From: Actinomycetota bacterium | GTDB taxonomy: Bacteria > Actinomycetota > Actinomycetes > S36-B12 > UBA10799 | Assembly (NCBI GenBank): GCA_963169255.1 | Contig: CAUJEJ010000059.1 | Location: 1 to 50,403 of the forward strand | DNA: 50,403 bases | Direction of reading: 5' to 3' | Shown here: positions 9,738 through 18,833 of the stretch, one piece after another | How positions within the stretch are numbered: the first letter of the stretch is position 1 | Layout: each line of letters starts with the position of its first letter | Position numbers and translations under genes: made by a program | The notes under the pieces: generated by a model | What the model saw: only the letters and a program-made list of their open reading frames with translations | Database searches by the model: none | Told to the model about the DNA's origin: nothing

Positions 9738-9761
9738 CACCGGAGTGCGTACGGTTGGCGG

Positions 9762-9983
9762 GTGGAACTCGCCGACCGTGACTGGACCGAACCCTCCACG
9801 GCCCGACTCCCGCTGCACACACCTCACCGAAACGACATCGTTGCGGCCCATGCTCGGGCACTCGAGGCCGACGACGATGGCTACGACGACCCGTCAACGG
9901 GGCTCTATGTCTTCACAGCAAAGTCACTCGCTGCCCGCGACTGTTGCGATCTAGGCTGTCGACACTGCCCATACTGCGATTGA
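9762..9983 (+). CDS. DUF5522 domain protein
   Basis: 73 aa; GLYVFTAKSLAARDCCDLGCRHCPY matches the CC-x2-GCRHCPY signature of this small family. Confidence 0.75.
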   Translation: MELADRDWTEPSTARLPLHTPHRNDIVAAHARALEADDDGYDDPSTGLYVFTAKSLAARDCCDLGCRHCPYCD

Positions 9984-10003
9984 TCTTCACCTCCACAGCC
10001 GAG

Positions 10004-10117
10004 AGTTGACTCGATACTCTTTCGGGTGAGGTGCGCGACGTCACAGATTGAGCGCCCGAGAATCGGGAACCACAGAGTGTGGGCTGAACTTGAGTCAGTG
10101 ACACGAAAGAGTCAACT
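10004..10117 (+). ncRNA. Candidate structured 5' leader upstream of the SDR gene
   Basis: Outer arms AGTTGAC(TCGATAC)TCTTTCG / CGAAAGAGTCAACT (14 bp with one 7-nt bulge) enclosing hairpins CCCGA-gaa-TCGGG and CCACA-gag-TGTGG. Ends 16 nt before the ATG, just 5' of the putative RBS. Confidence 0.4.
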
Positions 10118-10133
10118 AGCGAGGTGGTGAGCG

Positions 10134-11138
10134 ATGATCATCGGTGTTGATTGGTCGCACCAGATCGTGCGCCTCGGCCGACGCAGTGTCGATGCAGCAA
10201 TGGAAGCATCCATCGTCGGAAGTTTCACAAAGATCGGCTACAACGTTCGTTCACGCCTGTACGACTGGGATGCACTCCCAGATCTCACCGGACGCACGCT
10301 CGTCGTCACTGGCGCAACCTCCGGGCTTGGTCGCGCAGCTGTCGACGAACTCGGCGCGTTTGGTGCCGAGTTGGTCCTCGTCGGCCGGAACAAGCGTCGA
10401 ACTCAGGCCACCGCAATGGCCTTGCAGAAGAAGCATGGCGGTTCAGTCCATGTGGTCTTGGCCGACATGTCCGAACTCGATTCGGTCCGCCAAGCGTGTG
10501 CAGAACTCGTCCAGCTGAGTCGCATCGACGCCTTACTCCACAACGCGGGCGACCTCAGCGAGACGTACCACCTGACGTCTGACGGCATCGAGCGCACGTT
10601 TGCAACGCATGTTCTCGGTCCGCACCTCATGACCAGAGAGCTCTTGCCGATCATTCAACGGACTGGCGACGGTCGGGTGATCACTATGACGTCCGGTGGC
10701 ATGTACACCGAACGCCTCGACCCCAACACCGTGATGCTTGGCCGGTCTGACTACGACGGACTTAGGGCCTACGCCCGAGCAAAGCGCGCCCAGGTTGAAC
10801 TCAACCGCGAGTGGGCGCTGCGGGAGCCCAGCGCTGCGGTCTTCCACGCGGTCCACCCTGGCTGGGCTTCTACCCCTGGGATCGAACAGGCCCTGCCCCG
10901 CTTCAACCAGGTCATGGCACCGCTATTGCGTGATGCCTACCAAGGTGCCGACACCATGGTGTGGCTCGCCGCCGCGGAAGAGCCGCTGCGCAGTTCCGGT
11001 GTGCTCTGGCTCGACCGCCAACCACGCCACGCGAACAAGGTGCCCTGGACGGTGACGGGTCCCGAAGAATCGGCTGATTTGTGGAATCAAGTCGAACAAC
11101 TGATCGCCGTGCCCGAACGCGGCGCAATCGCCCAATAG
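10134..11138 (+). CDS. SDR family NAD(P)-dependent oxidoreductase
   Basis: TGATSGLG cofactor motif, NAG motif (LLHNAGDL), Y-x3-K (YARAK). Confidence 0.9.
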   Translation: MIIGVDWSHQIVRLGRRSVDAAMEASIVGSFTKIGYNVRSRLYDWDALPDLTGRTLVVTGATSGLGRAAVDELGAFGAELVLVGRNKRRTQATAMALQKKHGGSVHVVLADMSELDSVRQACAELVQLSRIDALLHNAGDLSETYHLTSDGIERTFATHVLGPHLMTRELLPIIQRTGDGRVITMTSGGMYTERLDPNTVMLGRSDYDGLRAYARAKRAQVELNREWALREPSAAVFHAVHPGWASTPGIEQALPRFNQVMAPLLRDAYQGADTMVWLAAAEEPLRSSGVLWLDRQPRHANKVPWTVTGPEESADLWNQVEQLIAVPERGAIAQ

Positions 11139-11243
11139 GGCGTCACCCTGAGCACGCGCAGTGCAGCAACAACACGCGTCGCCACCGTAGGCTCGTTTTC
11201 GATCCGACATAGACAGCTGTCGTGGAAATCGAGGAGCGAACCA

Positions 11244-12476
11244 ATGCCTTTGCCCGAACGTGGACTGGACCGAGACGCACTCTTCGAGAAGGTTCGCGAA
11301 CGCAAGGCAGAAGATGCCAAGTGGGACCAAGGGCGAACTTTTAGTTTGATCTATCCAACGGGGCGTGACGACGTCGACGAAGTCCTGATGGAGGCGAACA
11401 ACCTCTATCTGTACGAGAACGCCCTCAATCCGTTCCGCTTCCCGAGCTTGCAACACATGGAAGCTGAGATCGTCGAAATGACGGGCGCTCTGGTCAATCT
11501 GCCCGAATCAGGTGGCGGAACGATGGCGAGCGGAGGATCTGAGTCGATCTTGATGTCTGTGCTGGTCAACCGCGAGCGTGCTCAGCGTGAACGCGGTGTT
11601 GAACCCGCAAAGGGAAATATCGTCTACCCCACCTCAGCGCACGCGGCGTTCGCGAAGGCAGCGCACTACCTCGAGCTTGAAGCTCGGCCGATTCCGATCA
11701 AGGATGACTACACCGCCGATGTCGACGCCATGGCAAATGCGGTTGACGACAACACTGTCTTGCTCATGGGTTCTGCGTATGGATACCCGCACGGGGTCAT
11801 GGATCCGATCGAAGACCTGTCAAACCTCGCGCTCGAGCGAGGAATCGGCTTCCACTCTGACACCTGTGTCGGATCGTTCGTACTGCCTTTCCTCGAGAAG
11901 CTCGGGTACGACGTCCCGCTCTATGACTTCCGACTGCCAGGCGTCACGCAGATGTCGTGCGACGTCCACAAGTACGGCTACGCCACCAAAGGCGCATCGG
12001 TGATCCTTCATCGCAACGCCGATTGGGTGTGGCTCCAACTGTTCGTCTACGAGAGTTGGCCGTCTGGGCTCTATGGCACGCCAACGGTCGCAGGTGCTCG
12101 GCCTGCCGGACCGATCGCTGCTGCCTGGTCCGTTATGAACTACCTCGGGATGGACGGCTACCTCGAACTGATGCGCGGCCTGATGGCGACGACGGCCAAG
12201 ATTCGCGCCGGAATTGAGGCGATCAGCGAGCTCTCGATTATGGGAAATCCCATCGGACCACTATTGACCTTCACGTCCGACGTCATCGACACATACGCCG
12301 TCTGCGACCTGATGGATGATCGCGGCTGGAATCTGGATCGAAACACCAACCCCAACGGCCTGCACATGATGATCTCGCCCCTGCATGAGAAGTACGCCGA
12401 CGAGTTTCTCAGTGATCTGCGCTGGGCCGTGGCTAACCACGGTGAATCGCGCGGCATCGAGGCGCGCTACAACTGA
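11244..12476 (+). CDS. PLP-dependent decarboxylase/lyase, sphingosine-1-phosphate lyase-like
   Basis: DVHKYGYATKGASVILHR PLP-lysine motif; LYGTPTVAGARPAGPIAAAW region characteristic of S1P-lyase-like enzymes. Confidence 0.8.
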   Translation: MPLPERGLDRDALFEKVRERKAEDAKWDQGRTFSLIYPTGRDDVDEVLMEANNLYLYENALNPFRFPSLQHMEAEIVEMTGALVNLPESGGGTMASGGSESILMSVLVNRERAQRERGVEPAKGNIVYPTSAHAAFAKAAHYLELEARPIPIKDDYTADVDAMANAVDDNTVLLMGSAYGYPHGVMDPIEDLSNLALERGIGFHSDTCVGSFVLPFLEKLGYDVPLYDFRLPGVTQMSCDVHKYGYATKGASVILHRNADWVWLQLFVYESWPSGLYGTPTVAGARPAGPIAAAWSVMNYLGMDGYLELMRGLMATTAKIRAGIEAISELSIMGNPIGPLLTFTSDVIDTYAVCDLMDDRGWNLDRNTNPNGLHMMISPLHEKYADEFLSDLRWAVANHGESRGIEARYN

Positions 12477-12507
12477 GCGGTAACGGGAGAGGAAGTGGCC
12501 GCCGCAC

Positions 12508-13425
12508 CTACAGGACGGTCGCCGATTCGCTGGCTGCGCCTGGTCCGCCATCAGTTGCTTCCTCAAATGCTTCGGCGATTGCCGTTGACCGGGAGAGCCA
12601 CACAATACCGATGAAGATCACGATGCCCGAGGCAATCATCAGGACAATATTGACGATGCCGCCAGCGAGTGTCTCAGAGAACAGGTAGACCCCCAAGATC
12701 GTGGCAACGATCGGATTGAGCGACATAACGGCCGGGAATGACGCCGTGATTGGCCCGGCACGAAACGCCAACAGCGGGAACAGGACGCCCAACAATGCAG
12801 CGATCAACGTGACGTATAGCAGCCAACTCGAGAACAACGCACCGATCCCATCGCCAGCCACTGCGATCGTGCCTTTAGTCAGCGGTGCGACCAGACCATT
12901 GATGATGCCGCCCGCCACGCCAAGCAGCGCTGCTCGACCGGCTCCTTGAAACCGGAACCCAACGAAGATTGCGACCGCACAAGCAAGCGCGACCACACCG
13001 ATCGCGATGGCCCACTGTGCATTGGATGCCGAGTCGGTTCCTTCCTGCGGTTTGGCAAACGTCACGAACACCGCGATGCCCACTGTCACCACAACGGCTC
13101 CAAGCCAGTCGCGGCCAGAGATGTGCGTCTTTGAGATCCACCGCGCGAACGGCAAGATGAACACCAACTGCGTCACAAAGATCACCTGGATCACTGCGAG
13201 TTCGCCCAGCCCGAGCGAGACCACGTGGAACGCATACCCGATGATCATCAACCCGAAGCCAAGGAGGAACAGGGGCGTCTTCAGTGTGCGCAAGACCGCA
13301 GACGCCTCACCACCGGCACCCGCTTTGACCTTGTTCGTCGCCTTATGTTGGATCACATTGCTGAGCGCTTCGACCGCGGCAGCGATCAACACCAGGACGA
13401 TTCCGAGGATCTGGGCCGACGACAT
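12508..13425 (-). CDS. DMT superfamily transporter
   Basis: About 10 TM segments, N-terminus MSSAQILGIVLVLIAAAVEALSNVIQHKA; start at 13425 preferred over 13539. Confidence 0.8.
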   Translation of the reverse strand: MSSAQILGIVLVLIAAAVEALSNVIQHKATNKVKAGAGGEASAVLRTLKTPLFLLGFGLMIIGYAFHVVSLGLGELAVIQVIFVTQLVFILPFARWISKTHISGRDWLGAVVVTVGIAVFVTFAKPQEGTDSASNAQWAIAIGVVALACAVAIFVGFRFQGAGRAALLGVAGGIINGLVAPLTKGTIAVAGDGIGALFSSWLLYVTLIAALLGVLFPLLAFRAGPITASFPAVMSLNPIVATILGVYLFSETLAGGIVNIVLMIASGIVIFIGIVWLSRSTAIAEAFEEATDGGPGAASESATVL

Positions 13426-13643
13426 GGCCAAAGTATCCCCATGCAGCGGGCAATGTTGCCGAACCAACTGAGCCCAATGACGCGCATAGACGCCGGAATC
13501 TGTCAGGCCTCCAAATTCAGCCAGTGACCGCCGCCACAAAATGACCGCCTGAAATCTCCTTTATGCCCGATATATCCCGTGACTCATCACGCAAAGTGAC
13601 GTAACCCCTGTCTTTCCGCTTGCAGATCACGGAGTCTCGAGGG

Positions 13644-14273
13644 ATGAATTCAACGACAACGCAGAAGCGAACTGACAAAGTCACGCGGTCATCCAAGACC
13701 GCCGTGGCGATTGCCATTCCGGTATTGACTGCGACCGCAGTGCTCGCCCCAATCATGGGTGTCGCAGCGTCAGCGGCAACAGTCCCGGCTTCAGAGCAGT
13801 CAATCGAAAGCGCACCACAATCCCGCGTCTCCCACTTCTCTGGCGGAGGCACCACGATCCACGGCAAGAAGTGGCTCAAGGGCAAGGGTGTCAACGTGTA
13901 CCGCTCGCGCCAGTGCACCGAACTCGCGAGTCGGCTGTATGCCCAGAAGGGCTGGGGATCCCTCAACAACATCTATGGCATGCGCACGAATCGGGTATAC
14001 GACAAGAAGTTGACCTTCCATCGCAACGGATCTGGCTACGTTCCAGTCCCAGGCGACGTCTTGGTTGAGCTTGGTGGCAGTTACCAGCACGTGGCAGTCG
14101 TCAACAAGGTGACGAAGAAGGGCATCCACACGGTCGAACAGAACGCGATGCCAAACGGGCGCCACTACTACCCATTCAAGGGCAACGGCCCGAAGAAAAA
14201 GGCGTATGGCGCCTTCGGTGTTCGCCACGTTGGCGGCTTCATCCACAGCAAGAAGAACAAAAACACCAACTAG
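13644..14273 (+). CDS. Secreted CHAP-domain protein (putative peptidoglycan amidase/endopeptidase)
   Basis: Signal peptide; RQCTELASRLYAQKGWG (Cys) and GGSYQHVAVVNKV (His) CHAP motifs. Confidence 0.85.
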   Translation: MNSTTTQKRTDKVTRSSKTAVAIAIPVLTATAVLAPIMGVAASAATVPASEQSIESAPQSRVSHFSGGGTTIHGKKWLKGKGVNVYRSRQCTELASRLYAQKGWGSLNNIYGMRTNRVYDKKLTFHRNGSGYVPVPGDVLVELGGSYQHVAVVNKVTKKGIHTVEQNAMPNGRHYYPFKGNGPKKKAYGAFGVRHVGGFIHSKKNKNTN

Positions 14274-14298
14274 CTCACAGCGCCGTCACGATCCACAT

Positions 14299-14334
14299 CC
14301 TGTGGGGCTCGCCAGTTCTGGTGGGCCCCACAGG
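14299..14334 (+). terminator. Hairpin terminator after the CHAP gene
   Basis: CCTGTGGGGC ... GCCCCACAGG, 10-bp perfect stem; no strong U-tract. Confidence 0.7.
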
Positions 14335-14397
14335 CATTTCTGCACGCACCTTGTTGTTGACTGAGCGGCAACGTGTACCCGATCAGCAGGAGTCACC

Positions 14398-14682
14398 ATG
14401 GCAACCGCACGATGGAACGGCACCGTCATCGCAACCAGCACCGAGACCGTCGTGGTCGAAGGTAACCACTACTTTCCACGTGATTCCGTGACCGCAACTC
14501 TGCAGGACAGCAACACCACCACGGTCTGCCCCTGGAAGGGCACCGCCTCGTACTTCTGCGTTGTGGTCGGCGATGACGTCAATGTTGACGCAGCGTGGTA
14601 CTACCCCACTCCAAAGGACGCCGCCGCTGAGATCAAGGATCGGGTCGCGTTCTGGAAGGGCGTCACGGTTACCGACGACTAA
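14398..14682 (+). CDS. DUF427 domain protein
   Basis: 94 aa with CPWKGTASYFCV and WYYPTPKDAAAEIKDRVAFWKGV typical of DUF427; aggag RBS upstream. Confidence 0.92.
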   Translation: MATARWNGTVIATSTETVVVEGNHYFPRDSVTATLQDSNTTTVCPWKGTASYFCVVVGDDVNVDAAWYYPTPKDAAAEIKDRVAFWKGVTVTDD

Positions 14683-15794
14683 GCCGGGGCAACTTCACCA
14701 CGTGCTTCGCGCTTCTCCGCTCGACGCTGCAAGAAGAAGAACGCGATCATCGAGCCAATGCCAGTGAGGATCTGCGGCAGGAACCACACAACGCGCCAGA
14801 GCACATCTGCCGCAACTGCCGTGGAACTGTCGACGCCGTAGGCGGTGAGCAGTGCGACCAAGGCCAAGTCGACCGTCCCGAGCCCACCAGGTGAGATCGG
14901 GATCGACACTAAGAGCAACGCGATTGAGTACGCAGCAAACATCTCAATCATGGTGATCTCGCCGGGCCAAGCGCCGAGCGCTCCAAGCGCGCAGACGAGC
15001 ACCGCGAACGGCGTCAACTGCGCAATGAGATTGGCGACCGTAATCGCTTTCCAGCGTTGAGCGACGAGGTCGTGGGCGTGGAATCGAAATGTGATCAGTG
15101 CACCCTCAACATCGGGCTCAGGCTTCTTCAACTTCGCCATCACTGGATGGATGACCTTGGCGGCGAGCTGCCCAACCTTGCGCGCTCCGGCCTCACTGCG
15201 AAGCGTCAGCACAATCCCGATGATCGAAACCGCCACAATGATGGCACCGATCAGCGCGATCAAACCGTAGCTGGCAGAGCTTCGACCTTCGATCATGAGT
15301 AGGCCAACAGAGATCGCAGGCATCGCGAGCGTGAGGAGGTATACCCAGACCGCGTCGGCTGAGACCGCGGCTGCCGACTTAGCAGGCGGAACCTTGTAGA
15401 AGGCCAGAATCCGGTACTGCGCCCCCACCGCAAACACGCCTCCGCCCGGAATCGCGCAGCTAATGAGGAATCCGACTTGGCGTTGAATAAAGCCGGCCCA
15501 GTACTTGAGGCCCGGAACTGACACCAGCACTGTGAAGGGGTAAGCGAAGATATTGAGCAGCCCGGCGATGATCAGCGCAGTCACCCACGGCAGCGGCAGG
15601 TCTGTGAGTTGCTTTGCGGCTTCGCCGTAGTCACCGAGTTTCGGGAAGATGACCGTAAAGATGCCGACCATGACAGCGATCCCCAGGACCGCGGTGATGA
15701 TGAGCCGCTTCTTACTCGGCTTCTTGGCATTGCCAGGCACGTCAAGCTGATCGGCTTGCGGCTCGTCCGCGCCCACCGTCGGCTGATCGGTCAC
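14679..15794 (-). CDS. Lysylphosphatidylglycerol synthase TM / flippase-like (YbhN-type) membrane protein
   Basis: Polytopic; SCAIPGGGVFAVGAQYRI, ISPGGLGTVDLALVALLTAYGV. GTG at 15794 preceded by TAGGGT-7 nt favours this start over 15920. Confidence 0.8.
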   Translation of the reverse strand: MTDQPTVGADEPQADQLDVPGNAKKPSKKRLIITAVLGIAVMVGIFTVIFPKLGDYGEAAKQLTDLPLPWVTALIIAGLLNIFAYPFTVLVSVPGLKYWAGFIQRQVGFLISCAIPGGGVFAVGAQYRILAFYKVPPAKSAAAVSADAVWVYLLTLAMPAISVGLLMIEGRSSASYGLIALIGAIIVAVSIIGIVLTLRSEAGARKVGQLAAKVIHPVMAKLKKPEPDVEGALITFRFHAHDLVAQRWKAITVANLIAQLTPFAVLVCALGALGAWPGEITMIEMFAAYSIALLLVSIPISPGGLGTVDLALVALLTAYGVDSSTAVAADVLWRVVWFLPQILTGIGSMIAFFFLQRRAEKREARGEVAPA

Positions 15795-15862
15795 GGCTGC
15801 GACCCTAGTGGGTTTCGCGGGCGGATCGGCGGTTGAAAGCGCGCCCCTCATTCGGACGGCGG

Positions 15863-16459
15863 TCAGATCAATCCGTCGATCCACCCCTGGAAGACGTCGG
15901 CGAGCAGTTCCCCTTGACACTCGTGGTCGTCGTCAGGGAATGCGCAGCGTTCGTCGTACCGTGCGACGAGTTCGGCAATCGGATAGCCGCAAGCCTCGGC
16001 GACCAGTCCGCGCAACTGCTCGCAGAATGTGAGGTCAATCGCAACACCCTCCTCATCGACGGACCACTCGTAGTACGCCCGAAGCTCTGTTGGGTCAATC
16101 TCCCAATTCCGAACCTCAATGATCTCCGGATTACTGATGGTCGCCCGCTCGAACAGGCGAGCCAAGGTCTCCGCTCGCGGTGCCGCCGCGTCGCCCGCCG
16201 CTTCATCGGACGCAGTAGGGCCAAACTCGACAAGCAAGATCCACGGCGTTCCATCGTCGTACTCCCCACCCATAGACACCACATGTGATGGCAACTGGGC
16301 CGTCAAGAACTCCACCTCGAACTCAAGGTCCTGTTCCTGCGGTATCGAAAGAAGCCGCACGTGCCCCACCTGTGGTCCATCAAAATCACGCGCGTCAGGG
16401 TCATCGTGAATGGTCTTGAGGCATCCATTGAGGTCCGTGGCCTCCACGAGTAGCGTCAT
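15863..16459 (-). CDS. Hypothetical acidic protein
   Basis: 198-aa ORF overlapping the upstream gene's stop by 4 nt (ATGA); no family recognised. Confidence 0.7.
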   Translation of the reverse strand: MTLLVEATDLNGCLKTIHDDPDARDFDGPQVGHVRLLSIPQEQDLEFEVEFLTAQLPSHVVSMGGEYDDGTPWILLVEFGPTASDEAAGDAAAPRAETLARLFERATISNPEIIEVRNWEIDPTELRAYYEWSVDEEGVAIDLTFCEQLRGLVAEACGYPIAELVARYDERCAFPDDDHECQGELLADVFQGWIDGLI

Positions 16460-17031
16460 GACGCCTCACCTTCTTCTCTGTTGCGCAACATGTCTGCGAG
16501 GCCATCTACGGGGTCGAGTTCAACATCGCTGGGGGCAAGTCGAGATGCTGCGCGGCTCGCGCCCCAGCACGCGACTCTCGTGGTGACAAAGACAAAACGA
16601 AACGGCGCGGTGTGGCCAAAGGTGACCAACGGGTCGAGTTCGAACCGCACGATGACCTCGTTGGGGTCCGTCGTGGGGATCAATGCGATCGAGAAGCCGC
16701 CGCACAGTGACTCAAAATCGATTCGATCTTCGGCCACCAGCCCTGCCGTCAGGAAGCGCGAAAGATCGGCGATCTCGGGTTCACTGACGCGACGATTGCG
16801 GAACACCAGGTAGTGATCAGGATCAACGAGCGCGATATCAAACCCTGCCTCAAACTGTGTCGACCTTGCGCCGCGCACATACATCGACACTGGGCTGAGC
16901 ACGACTGCTGCGCCGCCCTCGCCCACCAGTCGCAGGGATGGCCGTCCAGTCCCGTGCGCGATGCTCGGTGCGACGTCGACGTCGGGACCTGGGTCTAAGC
17001 CGTACTCTGACGACTGCTCTTCGGTGTTCAT
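16456..17031 (-). CDS. Hypothetical protein
   Basis: 191-aa ORF, first gene of a two-gene unit; no family recognised. Confidence 0.7.
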   Translation of the reverse strand: MNTEEQSSEYGLDPGPDVDVAPSIAHGTGRPSLRLVGEGGAAVVLSPVSMYVRGARSTQFEAGFDIALVDPDHYLVFRNRRVSEPEIADLSRFLTAGLVAEDRIDFESLCGGFSIALIPTTDPNEVIVRFELDPLVTFGHTAPFRFVFVTTRVACWGASRAASRLAPSDVELDPVDGLADMLRNREEGEAS

Positions 17032-17155
17032 GCTTGAAGGATTCGTGGCGGGTCAGACATCCCTGCTGAGCCAGATCCGCATATTTGGACAAATCGTGCG
17101 CAATGGGTCCGACATTCACCCATTCGAGCCAATCGCGATCGTCGAGTACTGGCCG

Positions 17156-18766
17156 CTACAACCGTGATTCGTCAGGCCGGCGCATCGTCAGCAAGCGGGC
17201 TCGAGCCTGCGCAGGAGGATCATCCGGCGCGATTCCTCGGTCTTCTTGCTCACCCAGAACCAACCGGCGCTCCCTCGGACTGACCGCGAGCAAGAGCGCA
17301 ATCACGACCGCGACAACGACCAAGCCAACCGCATCCGAGACCTGCACAAGCGAGTCCTGCGTCGCGCTCGATGTCACCAAGCCGAACAAGGTGAAGCCAG
17401 CCGTCCCGATGAGGGCCGTCTTCAACTCAATCCGGTTGAGGCCCGCGGCTGCGAACAGCGGCAGGCTCCACAGTACGTACCAAGGCTGAACGACCGGCCC
17501 GAGTGCGACCAACGTAAACAGCGCAAGCGCGGCCGCCCTGATTGGCGTCCGACCCCAAGGCCGCAGGCAGAGCCAAAACAAGATGACCACCGTGGCAACA
17601 GTTCCCACCATCCGCGCAATGGCGACAGTGTTGTCCGTGACGTCAAACCCGAAGAGGCCGACGAACCCGCCGATGGCCATTCCGACCGCGGTTGGTGGCG
17701 ACAGCCACGTGCGTACTTCTCCCGGAGTCGCAATAGCTTCGATCCAACCGAGTCCGGTCTTGGTGTAGATCGCCAACACCGCCAGCATCGCGCCGGAGAT
17801 CAGCCCGGTATACACCCACCTCAGCCAGATCTTCGGCCATCGCGGGCTCGCACCGGCCCACAACAAACCGATAAAGGGCAGGGCAACCAAACCGATCGGC
17901 TTGACGCTGCCGCCAAGCGTGACAAGGACCACGCCAAGGATGGGCAACCGTTCCAGGGTCACAGCGAACCCCGCGGCAATCAAGCCGACCATCAGCGCAT
18001 CGTTATGGGCGCCTGCCACAAAATGCATGAGGACCAGTGGGTTGAGGACGCCAAGCCACAGCGCCTTCGAAGGCGCGATGCCGCCGTGGAAGGCAATCTT
18101 GGGGATCGCCCACGCAAGCATCACTACGCCAGCGACGGTCAGCAGGCGCATCATCAGCGCGCCGCTGTAGGGATGGGGACCGGTGAATTGGGCGACGCCT
18201 TTGGCCAGGAGGAGCCAGAACTGTCCGTATGGAGTGGGCGCTTCCGCCCACATCGGGTCGACGCCGTCGTTGAACCACCCAGGAACACTCGACGAGCCAC
18301 GCGTGTACGGATCGATCCCTGCGACCATCAGCTTGCCCTGGGCGAAGTAGGAGTACACGTCCCGACTAAATAGCGGCGGGCACAACATCAGCGGGGCACA
18401 CCACGCAGCAAGAGCGATCCAAAGACGCTTGATGTCGCGATCTTGCCCACGCATGACGTCGTAACCCAAAAGCAGCCACGACTGCAGGAGCAGCACTACA
18501 CCCGCAACAAGTGCAGTCTTTGAGACCACAGCTCCGAGGGTGGTGGATCGCAATGCATCAACTACAGGGTTGTCGAGCAGAGCCGTGTCGAGCGGGAGCC
18601 AGCCGATACCCAATGCACCAATCGCAATGAGGATCGTTCCGATGGTTCCGGGAATGACTGCACGGATCGCGAAGTCGAGCCAGGTGTCGCCGCTTACTGG
18701 TGTCGGGACAGGTCTGTCAGCGGGGTCGCGCGCGGGCGGGATATGCGCGGGAGGATCGGCTGACAC
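17156..18766 (-). CDS. mptB: Polyprenol-phosphate-mannose-dependent alpha-1,6-mannosyltransferase, MptB-like GT-C
   Basis: Polytopic GT-C protein; YSYFAQGKLMVAGIDPYTRGSS, AEAPTPYGQFWLLLAKG, PLVLMHFVAGAHNDALMVG motifs of the MptA/MptB family. Confidence 0.75.
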   Translation of the reverse strand: MSADPPAHIPPARDPADRPVPTPVSGDTWLDFAIRAVIPGTIGTILIAIGALGIGWLPLDTALLDNPVVDALRSTTLGAVVSKTALVAGVVLLLQSWLLLGYDVMRGQDRDIKRLWIALAAWCAPLMLCPPLFSRDVYSYFAQGKLMVAGIDPYTRGSSSVPGWFNDGVDPMWAEAPTPYGQFWLLLAKGVAQFTGPHPYSGALMMRLLTVAGVVMLAWAIPKIAFHGGIAPSKALWLGVLNPLVLMHFVAGAHNDALMVGLIAAGFAVTLERLPILGVVLVTLGGSVKPIGLVALPFIGLLWAGASPRWPKIWLRWVYTGLISGAMLAVLAIYTKTGLGWIEAIATPGEVRTWLSPPTAVGMAIGGFVGLFGFDVTDNTVAIARMVGTVATVVILFWLCLRPWGRTPIRAAALALFTLVALGPVVQPWYVLWSLPLFAAAGLNRIELKTALIGTAGFTLFGLVTSSATQDSLVQVSDAVGLVVVAVVIALLLAVSPRERRLVLGEQEDRGIAPDDPPAQARARLLTMRRPDESRL

Positions 18767-18773
18767 GCGCCTG

Positions 18774-18779
18774 AGCGTA
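18774..18779 (-). promoter_or_regulatory. -10 element TACGCT, 7 nt from the mptB GTG (leaderless)
   Basis: TANNNT at leaderless spacing, no Shine-Dalgarno. Confidence 0.45.
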
Positions 18780-18833
18780 CCTTTGCCGACCTCCCGAGTC
18801 CGCCTGCAACTCCGCGACCGGGATGATGGCTAC

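Noticed and set aside
10004-10117. 114-bp element as a MITE
   Set aside because: Inverted arms are imperfect (7-nt bulge), no convincing target-site duplication, no second copy in the window.
17246-18373. 375-aa plus-strand ORF opposite the MptB-like gene
   Set aside because: Shadow ORF: low-complexity Arg/Gln/Asp-rich composition typical of antisense frames in GC-rich genes; the opposite strand encodes a coherent GT-C protein.
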